DNA of 64,000 nt from Elusimicrobiota bacterium (GTDB taxonomy: Bacteria; Elusimicrobiota; Elusimicrobia; UBA1565): NCBI GenBank assembly GCA_041660925.1, contig JBAZVI010000005.1, positions 62,001 through 126,000 of the forward strand, read 5' to 3'. A model generated the notes under the pieces. The model was not told the DNA's origin, did not search any database, and saw only the letters and a program-made list of their open reading frames with translations. Made by a program: the position numbers and the translations under genes. Shown here piece by piece: positions 14,779-22,113 of the stretch; position 1 is the first letter of the stretch; the number at the start of each line of letters is the position of its first letter.

Positions 14779-15521
14779 GAAGGATCTCCCCCCGGGCGGG
14801 AGGAGGGCCGGCGCGTGATGTAGTCGTCCGCCTCCTCGTCCTCGGGCGTGAAGGTCTCGAACTCGTCGATGGCGAAGACGGGCTTGCCCTGCACGCAGCC
14901 GACGAAGACGGCATAGATGAGCGCGCGGTCGCCGACGACGAGGTCGGCCTGCATGGGCTCGATGAGGCCCTCGGGCACGGGCAGCCAGAGCGGACGCTTG
15001 CCCTCCGAGAGCGAGATCTCCTTCTTGTAGCGCGGGGCGGCGTCGGGGTCGCCGATCTGCTTCGTCCAGCGCTTCATGAGCTCGTAGCGCGCGGGAGGCG
15101 TGTCGCGCAGACTCCCCTGATAGACGAGCTCGGCCGAGAAGAGCCGGTCCTTGATGAGCGGCTTGGCCTTGGGGTTCGGCGGGCAGGGCTCCATGCTCAC
15201 GGCCTTGGCGATGCTCATGAGCGGGTACTGCGTCCTGTCGAAGGGCTCGTCCTCGGCCTTCTGGCCCTCGGGGTTGGGGTCCTGGCTGGGCGGCGGCGCG
15301 ACGGCCGGCGGCTTGGGCTTCTCGGGCGCCGTCGACTTCGCGGACGCGGCGGGGCAAAGCAGGGCGAGCACGAGGAGGGCGAGCAGGAACGGAAGTTCTA
15401 CCCTCCCCGCCCCTCGGCGGCACCCCGGCACCAATAGTGCCGCGATCGCGCCATGAGGAAGCCAAGAGCGCGAACTCTCGAGGAGGGAGGGAGAATGAAA
15501 CGGACCGTTATGGCGTTTCAT
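14775..15521 (-). CDS. exported protein of unknown function, 248 aa
   Basis: The coding frame is clear but the start is not. The ATG at 15521 has GGAG 3 nt upstream and overlaps the HEAT gene by 14 bp; it would give a long N-region before the hydrophobic segment LPFLLALLVLALLCPAASA. A GTG at 15431 would give a conventional signal peptide but has no ribosome-binding site. The mature part has a Pro-rich linker, then a domain (about 150 residues) containing VVGDRALIYAVFVGC and an acidic C-terminus (FTPEDEEADDYI). No family is recognised. The DNA encoding the N-terminus contains a degraded C-rich repeat, which may have extended the leader. Confidence 0.65.
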   Translation of the reverse strand: MKRHNGPFHSPSLLESSRSWLPHGAIAALLVPGCRRGAGRVELPFLLALLVLALLCPAASAKSTAPEKPKPPAVAPPPSQDPNPEGQKAEDEPFDRTQYPLMSIAKAVSMEPCPPNPKAKPLIKDRLFSAELVYQGSLRDTPPARYELMKRWTKQIGDPDAAPRYKKEISLSEGKRPLWLPVPEGLIEPMQADLVVGDRALIYAVFVGCVQGKPVFAIDEFETFTPEDEEADDYITRRPSSRPGGDPS

Positions 15522-16569
15522 ATTCTCCGAGACCTGCCAGCTCATAGCGCGCGACCTCGCCGACCTCCCTGATCGGGTCGTCCTGCAGGAGCTTGAGCGC
15601 GACGACCGCGCGCTCGCCGCCGAGGCGGCCGAGGGCCTGCGCGACGAGGATGCGGCCCTCGCGAGTCTCCTTCTCGAGCCGCGCGCTCAAGAGCGGGACC
15701 GCGCGCGGGTCGCCGGCCTTGCCGAGCGCTTCGAGCGCGCGCAGCCGCAGCGGCGACGCGTCATTCTCCACGATTCGCAGGAGATAGTCCAGCGCGTCCT
15801 TCCCCCCCCTGGGGCCCAGGCGCAGGAGGTAGTAGGCGGCGAGGATGCCGGTCTCGGTGGGCTCCTTCTCCTCAAGGAGCCAGCCCTCGAGCTTGAGACG
15901 GCCGAGGTCCCGGCGTCGGCGCGCGAGGCCGTAGGCGGCGGCGGGCTGGACCTGGGCCGGCGCCTTCTCGAGCGCGGCGCGCAGCGCGGCCTCGGCGCGC
16001 GGCCCCCCGTACTCGCCGAGCGCCTCGAGCGCGGCCTGCGCGAGGCCGGGCTTGGGGCTCTCGGCGCAGCGCAGCAGCCAGTCCTGCGAGCCCTTGTCCT
16101 TGAGCGCGGCGACGCCGGCGACCGCGCGCTCGACGACGACCTCGTCGTCGTCGAGGAGCCCGCGGCGCAGCGCGGGGAGCGCGGCGGGGTCCCTCGTCTC
16201 GGCGAGCGCGTCGAGGATGCGCTCGCGCAGGACCGTGAGCTGGGGCGGCAGGCCGGCGGCCTTGAACTTGGCGCTCTCGAGGTAGTCCCAGGCGCGCAGC
16301 AGGGCCTTCATCGGCTCCCTGCCGCCGTGCCGGGAGAGCGAGAGGGCGATGGCGGCGCTCTCCTCGGGGGAGGCGTTGGGGACGTCGAAGAGGCGGATGA
16401 GCGCGACCCGGGCCTTCGGGTCGCCGCCGACGCCGAGCGCGCGCAGGACGAGGAGGCGCTCGGAGCCCTGCGCCGTGTCGAGCGCGGAGAGCAGCGCGCG
16501 GGAGCTCCCGGCGCTCAGGGGGAGCGCGAGCGAAAGGAGCGTCAGGATGAGGAGCGGCCGCGCGGGCAT
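15508..16569 (-). CDS. secreted HEAT-repeat protein, 353 aa
   Basis: A signal peptide (MPARPLLILTLLSLALPLSAG) is followed by about eight HEAT/PBS-lyase-like repeats, recognisable by GDPKARVALIRLF, DPAALPALRRGLLDDDEVVVERAVAGVAA, PRAEAALRAAL and GDPRAVPLLSARL. Such alpha-solenoids are protein-binding scaffolds. Lack of catalytic residues argues against enzymatic activity. It follows the lipoprotein gene by 3 bp and precedes two further exported proteins in one operon, so it could organise a periplasmic complex. A second, unrelated secreted HEAT protein is encoded at 31645. Confidence 0.82.
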   Translation of the reverse strand: MPARPLLILTLLSLALPLSAGSSRALLSALDTAQGSERLLVLRALGVGGDPKARVALIRLFDVPNASPEESAAIALSLSRHGGREPMKALLRAWDYLESAKFKAAGLPPQLTVLRERILDALAETRDPAALPALRRGLLDDDEVVVERAVAGVAALKDKGSQDWLLRCAESPKPGLAQAALEALGEYGGPRAEAALRAALEKAPAQVQPAAAYGLARRRRDLGRLKLEGWLLEEKEPTETGILAAYYLLRLGPRGGKDALDYLLRIVENDASPLRLRALEALGKAGDPRAVPLLSARLEKETREGRILVAQALGRLGGERAVVALKLLQDDPIREVGEVARYELAGLGEYETP

Positions 16570-16572
16570 CGC

Positions 16573-16989
16573 TCAGCCCTGGTTGGGGAGGATGGCGACG
16601 GGGCTCCAGGTGAAGAAGCCCTTGCGGCGGAAGAGGGCCTGACCCTCGATGGCGATCTCGGCGCCGTCGCGGAACTCGGAGCCCTTGGCCGCCATCTGCC
16701 CGACGACGGCCATGCGCCGCACGAGCTCCTCGCGCTGCTCGGGGGTGAGGGCGCCGAGCGTCTCGCCCTGGGCGAGCTTGATCTTCGCCTGGAACCAGCA
16801 GTGGTAGCCCGTGGACTTGGGCCCGGCGAACTTGAAGCCGGGGGTGCCCTTGAACTCGACGACCTGCGCGGCGGGGCCGAGGAAGAGCTCGAGGGCCTGG
16901 CGCGACTCGGAGGTCCGCGGCGCCGGGACGCAGCCTGAGAGCGCCGCGCAGAGGGCGGCGACGGTCAGGACGGCGGCGGGGGTCTTCAT
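16573..16989 (-). CDS. lipoprotein of unknown function, 138 aa
   Basis: The N-terminus MKTPAAVLTVAALCAALSGC ends in a lipobox (LSGC), so the mature protein is lipid-anchored at Cys20. A good AGGAGAG ribosome-binding site lies upstream of the ATG at 16989; an upstream in-frame extension would cross the promoter. The mature domain has W, F and aromatic-rich motifs (GYHCWFQAKIKL, FFTWSPVAIL) but no recognised family. It is the first gene of the leftward operon driven by the strong promoter at 17017-17046. Confidence 0.78.
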   Translation of the reverse strand: MKTPAAVLTVAALCAALSGCVPAPRTSESRQALELFLGPAAQVVEFKGTPGFKFAGPKSTGYHCWFQAKIKLAQGETLGALTPEQREELVRRMAVVGQMAAKGSEFRDGAEIAIEGQALFRRKGFFTWSPVAILPNQG

Positions 16990-17016
16990 AAGGGCTCTCC
17001 TTGCGGCGCTCCGTCG

Positions 17017-17046
17017 AGTATAGACGCCGGCGGCCCGCCTTGTCAA
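17017..17046 (-). promoter_or_regulatory. sigma-70 promoter of the lipoprotein/HEAT operon
   Basis: On the minus strand TTGACA (17046-17041), an 18-bp spacer and TATACT (17022-17017) form a near-consensus promoter about 28 bp upstream of the lipoprotein ATG. Confidence 0.8.
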
Positions 17047-17079
17047 CGCGCGCGGGCGCGCGCGTTTTATTTTATTAGC

Positions 17080-17085
17080 TACAAT
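17080..17085 (+). promoter_or_regulatory. -10 box TACAAT, leaderless start of the sensor-kinase operon
   Basis: TACAAT ends 7 nt before the ATG at 17093, within an AT-rich island (TTTTATTTTATTAGC). No -35 match and no Shine-Dalgarno are visible. The expected transcription start coincides with the start codon. Confidence 0.5.
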
Positions 17086-17092
17086 CCTCCTC

Positions 17093-18661
17093 ATGCCTCG
17101 GAACGAAGGCGAGAGCCTCGACCTCCTGCTGGAAGCGGGTAATCTGCTCTCCTCCAAGCTGGACCTCCGCGAGCTGCTCCCCATCGTCATGGAGCTGGCC
17201 TCCCGCGTCGTCGACGCGGAGACGGCCTCGCTGCTCCTGCTGGACGCGAAGACCGAGGAGCTCTACTTCGACGTGGCGCTCGGGCTCGACCCCGAGGTGG
17301 CGAAGATCCGGCTCAAGAAGGGCCAGGGCATCGCCGGCGCCTGCGCGGCCGACGGGAAGCCGGTCATCGTCAACGACGTGGCCCACGACCCGCGCTGGGC
17401 CAAGGTCATCGACCAGAGCTCGGGCTTCAAGACCCAGTCGGTGCTCTGCGCGCCGATCATCCTCAAGGGGAAGCTCCTGGGCGTCGTCGAGGCCATCAAC
17501 TCGAACACGGGCACGTTCACCGACACCGACGTCCGCATCTTCAACGCCTTCGCCTCGCAGACGGCCGTCGCCATCGAGAACGCGCGGCTCTTCGCCGCCC
17601 TGAGCGAGGAGAAGGCCAAGCTCGACACCCTCCTCGACGAGATCGCCGACGCCGCGGTGCTCAGCGACCGCGCGGGCCGCATCCTGCTGGCCAACGCGGC
17701 GGCGAAGAAGCTCTTCTCGGGCGAGAAGGGCTCCGCCCCGGCCGACGTGTTCGCGGCGACCCGGGGGATGTCGGCCTGCCCGCCGCTCGGCAACCTCCTC
17801 GAGGGAGAGAGCCAGGCGGTGCCCTTTGAGATCGTCCGCAAGGACCCGCAGCTCCTCATCCTCGCCGGCACGGTCTCGGCCATCCAAACGGAAGGCCCCG
17901 ACGGCGAGAAGCGCGAGTGCCGCGTCTTCGTCTTCCGCGACGTCACCGAGCTCCGGCGCGAGGAGGGGCTCAAGCGGAACTTCCTCTCGCTCATCTCGCA
18001 CAAGCTCAAGACCCCGCTGGTCACGGTCGTGGGCTACGGCTCGCTCCTGGCCGACGAGCTCAAGGACAAGGTCCCGGCCGACTCCCTCAAGGCCCTCCAC
18101 ACGATCCGCCAGCAGGGCAGCAAGCTCGCCAACCTCGTCGAGAAGCTCCTCAACTACACGACGCTCGAGGACCTCGACACCCGCATGCTCGACGCCGAGC
18201 CCTTCCCGGTCGACGAAGTCCTCACCGCCGCGGTCAAGGACCTCGACGTCTGGCTCAAGGACAACGACGGGGCCGCCCTCGTCGAGGCCGGCTCGGGCCT
18301 CCAGGCGATGGGCGACTCGCTGCTCATCAAGGACGCGGTCAAGAACCTCGTCGAGAACGGCGTGAAGTTCGCGCCCCGGGAGAAGCGCAAGGTCGCGCTC
18401 TGGGCCGTGCAGGGCAAGGACCGGACCATCGAGCTCAACGTGCGCGACACGGGCCCGGGCATCCCGCCCGAGGAGCGCGAGAAGGTCTTCCGCCGCTTCT
18501 ACCAGATCGAGAGCTCCTTCACCGGCCAGGTCGACGGCTGGGGCCTGGGCCTCTCGTTCGTCAAGAAGGTCGTCGAGAAGCACGGCGGCGAGGTCCGCAT
18601 CGACTCCCGGCCGGGCGCGGGCACCACGATGACCCTCGTGCTCCCGCAGGCCGAGTCATGA
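17093..18661 (+). CDS. soluble GAF/PAS sensor histidine kinase, 522 aa
   Basis: No membrane segment is present. A GAF domain spans about residues 15-165 (GQGIAGACAADGKPVIVNDVAHDPRW, SVLCAPIILKGKLLGVVEAIN), followed by a PAS-like region (about 180-285, DAAVLSDRAGRILLANAAA). The HisKA domain has the phosphoacceptor His303 in LISHKLKTPLV. The ATPase domain shows the N box (LVENGVKFAP), G1 (VRDTGPGIP), F box (VFRRFYQIE) and G2 (GWGLGLSFVKKVVEKHGG). The cognate receiver is not adjacent; the nearest is the stand-alone receiver at 31251. It heads an operon with tldD and exported proteins, joined by a 4-bp overlap. The cytoplasmic GAF ligand is unknown. Confidence 0.92.
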   Translation: MPRNEGESLDLLLEAGNLLSSKLDLRELLPIVMELASRVVDAETASLLLLDAKTEELYFDVALGLDPEVAKIRLKKGQGIAGACAADGKPVIVNDVAHDPRWAKVIDQSSGFKTQSVLCAPIILKGKLLGVVEAINSNTGTFTDTDVRIFNAFASQTAVAIENARLFAALSEEKAKLDTLLDEIADAAVLSDRAGRILLANAAAKKLFSGEKGSAPADVFAATRGMSACPPLGNLLEGESQAVPFEIVRKDPQLLILAGTVSAIQTEGPDGEKRECRVFVFRDVTELRREEGLKRNFLSLISHKLKTPLVTVVGYGSLLADELKDKVPADSLKALHTIRQQGSKLANLVEKLLNYTTLEDLDTRMLDAEPFPVDEVLTAAVKDLDVWLKDNDGAALVEAGSGLQAMGDSLLIKDAVKNLVENGVKFAPREKRKVALWAVQGKDRTIELNVRDTGPGIPPEEREKVFRRFYQIESSFTGQVDGWGLGLSFVKKVVEKHGGEVRIDSRPGAGTTMTLVLPQAES

Positions 18662-20052
18662 TCGACGCGGCCACCCTGAAGTTCTCGGACTGGGCGCCGG
18701 CGCTCACGGGCGGCGAGCACGCCGAGGCCTTCCTCGAGGACAGCGTCGGCAACTCGCTCCACTACGAGGACGGCCGCCTCCAGGAGGTCGCCTCGGGCTC
18801 CGACCGGGGCGTGGGCCTGCGCTACCTGCGCGCGCTCGGCGACGACCGTTTCGAGACCCTCCACGGCTCGCTCAACGAGCTCGAGCCGGGTTCGGCGCGC
18901 GCGCTGGCCGACCGCCTCCTCGAAGGCATGCCGCGCCGCGAGGCGCCGCCCGGCAAGCGCATCGAGTCCTTCCCGCACCGCGTGCGCCGCCACCCCTTCG
19001 ACGTGCCCATGGAGGAGAAGGTCGCCCTGCTCGCGCGCGCCGACCGCGCCGTGCGCGAGGACTTCCCGCACGTGCGCCAGGTCAGCCTCATCTACGCCGA
19101 GCGCATGCGCCGCTTCGCCATCCTCGATTCCGAGAGCGGCTTCCGCATGGGCGAGCGGGCGGTCTCCCTCTACGCGGTGACCGTCACCGCCGAGAAGGAC
19201 GGCCTCCTGCAGAGCGGCTACGAGGTCGTCGGCGGGCTCAAGGGCTACGAGCTCTTCGACGACTACTCCCCCTTCGCGGCCGCGCGCACGGCCGCCGCGC
19301 GGGCGGTGGCGAAGCTCTCGGCGCCGACCGCGCCGGCCGGCGAGATGCCGGTCGTGCTCGCCTCCTCGGCGGGAGGGACCTTCATCCACGAGGCCATCGG
19401 CCACTCGCTGGAGGCCGACCACATCCAGGAAGGGACCTCCCCCCACTACGCGGGCCTGCGCGGCAAGCAGGTCGCCGCCGAATTCATCACCATCATCGAC
19501 GACCCGACGCTGCCCTACGCGCGCGGCTCCTACGCCTTCGACGACGAGGGGGTCCCGGCGGCCCCGACGACGGTCATCGAGAACGGCGTGCTCAAGGACT
19601 ACCTCTACGACCGGCTCACGGCGCTCAAGGACGGCCGGCGCTCCAACGGGCACGGCCGGCGCGAGAGCTTCCGCCACCGCCCCATCCCGCGCATGTCGAA
19701 CCTCTACATCGCGCCCGGGAAGGACAATCCGAAGGCCATCCTGCGCTCCATCGAACGCGGCCTGCTCGTCACGAAGATGGGCGGCGGGCAGGTGAACACG
19801 GCGACGGGCGAGTTCCTCTTCGGCGTCGACGAGGGCTACCTCGTGGAAGGCGGGAAGGTGAAGCATCTGGTCCGCGACGCGAACCTGCTCGGCGCGGGGC
19901 CGGACGTCCTGCGGTCCATCGACATGCTCGGCTGGGACATCGGCTGGGGCATCGGGACCTGCGGGAAGGAAGGGCAGGGGGTGCCGGTCTCGGACGGGCA
20001 GCCGACCCTGCGCATCCCCAAAGTCGTCGTCGGCGGAAGGGAGGAAGCATGA
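18658..20052 (+). CDS. tldD: TldD family metalloprotease, 464 aa
   Basis: The metal-binding motif HEAIGHSLEAD gives the HExxxH ligands His244 and His248, and GTCGKEGQGVPVSDGQP supplies the third ligand Cys435. Other family motifs are present (RGSYAFDDEGVPA, RSNGHGRRE, FLFGVDEGYLVE). TldD normally works as a heterodimer with TldE/PmbA to trim unfolded peptides such as RiPP leaders or the CcdA antitoxin. No TldE partner is adjacent here. The ATG overlaps the kinase stop by 4 bp and its own stop overlaps the next gene by 4 bp, so expression is coupled. No signal peptide is visible, so it is presumably cytoplasmic. Confidence 0.92.
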   Translation: MIDAATLKFSDWAPALTGGEHAEAFLEDSVGNSLHYEDGRLQEVASGSDRGVGLRYLRALGDDRFETLHGSLNELEPGSARALADRLLEGMPRREAPPGKRIESFPHRVRRHPFDVPMEEKVALLARADRAVREDFPHVRQVSLIYAERMRRFAILDSESGFRMGERAVSLYAVTVTAEKDGLLQSGYEVVGGLKGYELFDDYSPFAAARTAAARAVAKLSAPTAPAGEMPVVLASSAGGTFIHEAIGHSLEADHIQEGTSPHYAGLRGKQVAAEFITIIDDPTLPYARGSYAFDDEGVPAAPTTVIENGVLKDYLYDRLTALKDGRRSNGHGRRESFRHRPIPRMSNLYIAPGKDNPKAILRSIERGLLVTKMGGGQVNTATGEFLFGVDEGYLVEGGKVKHLVRDANLLGAGPDVLRSIDMLGWDIGWGIGTCGKEGQGVPVSDGQPTLRIPKVVVGGREEA

Positions 20053-20564
20053 AGCGATTGATCCTGAGCGCCCTGGCGCTGTCCCTGGCGGGCGGCGCGT
20101 TCGCGATGGGACGCACGCCGCCCCGCGAGGGGGCTGCGCCGACGAAGAAGGACGAGCCGGCGAAGAAGGAGGCCCCGATGGAGAAGAGCACCGACATCAC
20201 CGCGACGGCGTCGCCGTCGGTCTGGAAGGGCCCGCACAGCGGCATCAACGACCTGACCGCCTTCGTCATCGAGGACCCGTCCAACTGGGAGAAAGTCTGG
20301 AAGGACTACATGAAGCGCGAGGTCCCGAAGGTGGACTTCACGAAGCACTTCGCGGCCTGCGTGTTCCTCGGCCTGCGCCCGACCGGCGGCTTCGGGGTGG
20401 ACTTCCTCTCGCCGCTGATGGACGCGGGCACCGTCACGATCCGCTACCGCATCCATGCGCCGGGGGGCGGCTCGTTCGTGACCCAGGCGTTCACGACGCC
20501 CTTCGCGGTCCAGCTCTACAAGAAGACCGGCCGCGCGGTGAAGCTCGTGGAAGAGAAGAAATAG
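20049..20564 (+). CDS. exported PrcB-like protein, 171 aa
   Basis: A signal peptide (MKRLILSALALSLAGGAFA) is followed by a Lys/Glu/Pro-rich linker. Residues about 60-168 resemble the C-terminal domain of PrcB, a subunit of the dentilisin protease complex of Treponema: NWEKVWKDYM, KHFAACVFLGLRPTGGFGVDF and GSFVTQAFTTPFAVQLY fit that family. The homologue is known as a protease-associated or protease-stabilising subunit, so placement directly behind tldD is suggestive, although TldD appears cytoplasmic and this protein is exported. Start codon overlap with tldD is 4 bp. Confidence 0.75.
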   Translation: MKRLILSALALSLAGGAFAMGRTPPREGAAPTKKDEPAKKEAPMEKSTDITATASPSVWKGPHSGINDLTAFVIEDPSNWEKVWKDYMKREVPKVDFTKHFAACVFLGLRPTGGFGVDFLSPLMDAGTVTIRYRIHAPGGGSFVTQAFTTPFAVQLYKKTGRAVKLVEEKK

Positions 20565-21436
20565 TGCCCGCGGGAGCGCCGCTCGTCCTGGCGCTCCTGC
20601 TCGCCCCCTCGCCGCTCTCGGCGCAGGAGGGCCGCGCGGTCGTCCGCGACCTGCCGGCACGCGCGTCGGCGGCCGCCCCCGCGCCGACGGCCCCTCCCGC
20701 CGCGAAGCCCGCCCCGAGAGAGCGCAGCGAATCGAGGGGCCCGTCCAAGCCGAAGTCCAGGTCGAAGCTCCCGAAGCCGCGCACGAGCCCGGCCGCGCCC
20801 AGGGAGGCGCTCTGGAAGCCGGTGGGCTCCTCCCTGCTCTTCTACGCCGACGGCGCGCCGACCGTCGAGCTCGGCAACGGGGTCTGGGACGAGGAGAAGG
20901 ACGGGACGATCGACCGGCGCACGGCGCGCGGCGGCGTCTCGAAGGACCGGCGCTTCGCCTGGCACTGGGTGAAGCTCGAGAAGATCCGCAAGGGCCGCGT
21001 CGACGAGACCCTCAACTGGGCGAGCACGCTCAGCTACTACGGCTCCTCCGGGAAGTCCCTCTGGGACGACGAGGGAGCCGAGGCGCCGCCGGGACGCGAG
21101 CCGCTGCTGATGAGCGACGACGGCGAGACGGCGGTGGTCTTCGGCCGCCGGGGCCCGAAGTGGCGCATGACCGGCTACAGCTTCACCGGCAACCCGCTGC
21201 TCATGGCCGAGCTCGGCGACCGCATCGAGGACGCGCGCATCACGCCCCGGGGGCGCTACGCGCTCGTCGCCTGGGGCCCGATGGACCGGCCGCTCATCTG
21301 CTCCTTCTTCAACCTGCAGACGCGCGCCCAGCGCGACGTGGCCGCCGCGACCCTGCCCCCGCTCGAGCAGCTCGCCCTCGGCGACGACGGCGTGCTGAGC
21401 TACCACGGGAAGATCGTGCTCCGGCTCAAGCCGTGA
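20564..21436 (+). CDS. secreted protein, tandem paralogue A, 290 aa
   Basis: The GTG start overlaps the preceding TAG by 1 bp and gives a signal peptide (LVLALLLAPSPLSAQ). A long Ala/Pro/Lys-rich linker (about residues 30-85) precedes a domain (about 88-290) shared with the next gene. Common motifs are GSSLL.YADGAP.VE.G.G.W.EEK, SKD.RFAWHW, TLSYYG and L.LGDDG. The domain has repeated beta-strand-like segments that could form a propeller or sandwich. No family is recognised. Tandem duplication in one operon suggests the two act together or on related ligands. Confidence 0.75.
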   Translation: MPAGAPLVLALLLAPSPLSAQEGRAVVRDLPARASAAAPAPTAPPAAKPAPRERSESRGPSKPKSRSKLPKPRTSPAAPREALWKPVGSSLLFYADGAPTVELGNGVWDEEKDGTIDRRTARGGVSKDRRFAWHWVKLEKIRKGRVDETLNWASTLSYYGSSGKSLWDDEGAEAPPGREPLLMSDDGETAVVFGRRGPKWRMTGYSFTGNPLLMAELGDRIEDARITPRGRYALVAWGPMDRPLICSFFNLQTRAQRDVAAATLPPLEQLALGDDGVLSYHGKIVLRLKP

Positions 21437-22113
21437 ACCTCCTCCTCGCGCTGTTCCTCCCCCTCGCCGCCGCAGCCGCGGAGCCGCAGTGGAAACTGGC
21501 GGGCTCCTCGCTGCTCCTCGTCGCCGACGGCGCGCCGGCCGTCGAGTTCGGGCTCGGGACCTGGGAGGAGGAGAAGGGCGCGCTCGTGGAGCGGCGCTCC
21601 GTGCGCGGCGGCCTCTCGAAGGACGGGCGCTTCGCCTGGCACTGGACGCGCGTCGAGAGCATCCAGCGCCGCCGCGAGGACACGGTGCTCTCCTCATCGA
21701 ACACCCTGAGCTACTACGGGCGCGAGGGACGCGCGCTCTGGAGCGCGGAGGACGCCGACGCGCCCGCGGGCCGCGCCCCCCTGCTCATGGGCGACGACGG
21801 CGAGTTCGCCGTGGTCTTCTCCCGCCGCGACGGCAAGTGGCGCATGAGCGCCTACAGCTTCGCCGGGCGTCCGCTCGTCTCCGCCGAGCTCGACGAACGC
21901 CTCGCCGAGACCCGCATGACGCCGAGCGGCCGCTTCGTGCTCGCGGCCTGGAGCCCCCGCGAGAAGCCGCTGATGCTCACCCTGCTCGACCTGCGGACGC
22001 GTTCGAAGTGCCAGACCCCGGCGGCCTCCCTGCCCCCGCTCACGCAGCTCGTCCTTACCGAGGACGGCGAGCTCAAGAGCGGAGAGCGCGTCGCCTACCG
22101 GTTCAAGCGATGA
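21433..22113 (+). CDS. secreted protein, tandem paralogue B, 226 aa
   Basis: The GTG overlaps the previous stop (GTGA). A signal peptide (MNLLLALFLPLAAAAA) leads directly into the domain also found in the preceding gene, without the Pro-rich linker. Shared motifs include KLAGSSLLLVADGAPAVEFG, LSKDGRFAWHWTRVE, NTLSYYGREGRALW and LLMGDDGEFAVVFSRR. Divergence from its neighbour is substantial, so the duplication is old. Function unknown; operon context places it with the TldD/PrcB-like genes. Confidence 0.75.
   Translation: MNLLLALFLPLAAAAAEPQWKLAGSSLLLVADGAPAVEFGLGTWEEEKGALVERRSVRGGLSKDGRFAWHWTRVESIQRRREDTVLSSSNTLSYYGREGRALWSAEDADAPAGRAPLLMGDDGEFAVVFSRRDGKWRMSAYSFAGRPLVSAELDERLAETRMTPSGRFVLAAWSPREKPLMLTLLDLRTRSKCQTPAASLPPLTQLVLTEDGELKSGERVAYRFKR

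Noticed and set aside
17093..20052. Kinase and TldD as a toxin-antitoxin or microcin B17-like RiPP operon
   Set aside because: No precursor peptide, cyclodehydratase or exporter gene is present; only TldD itself would fit.
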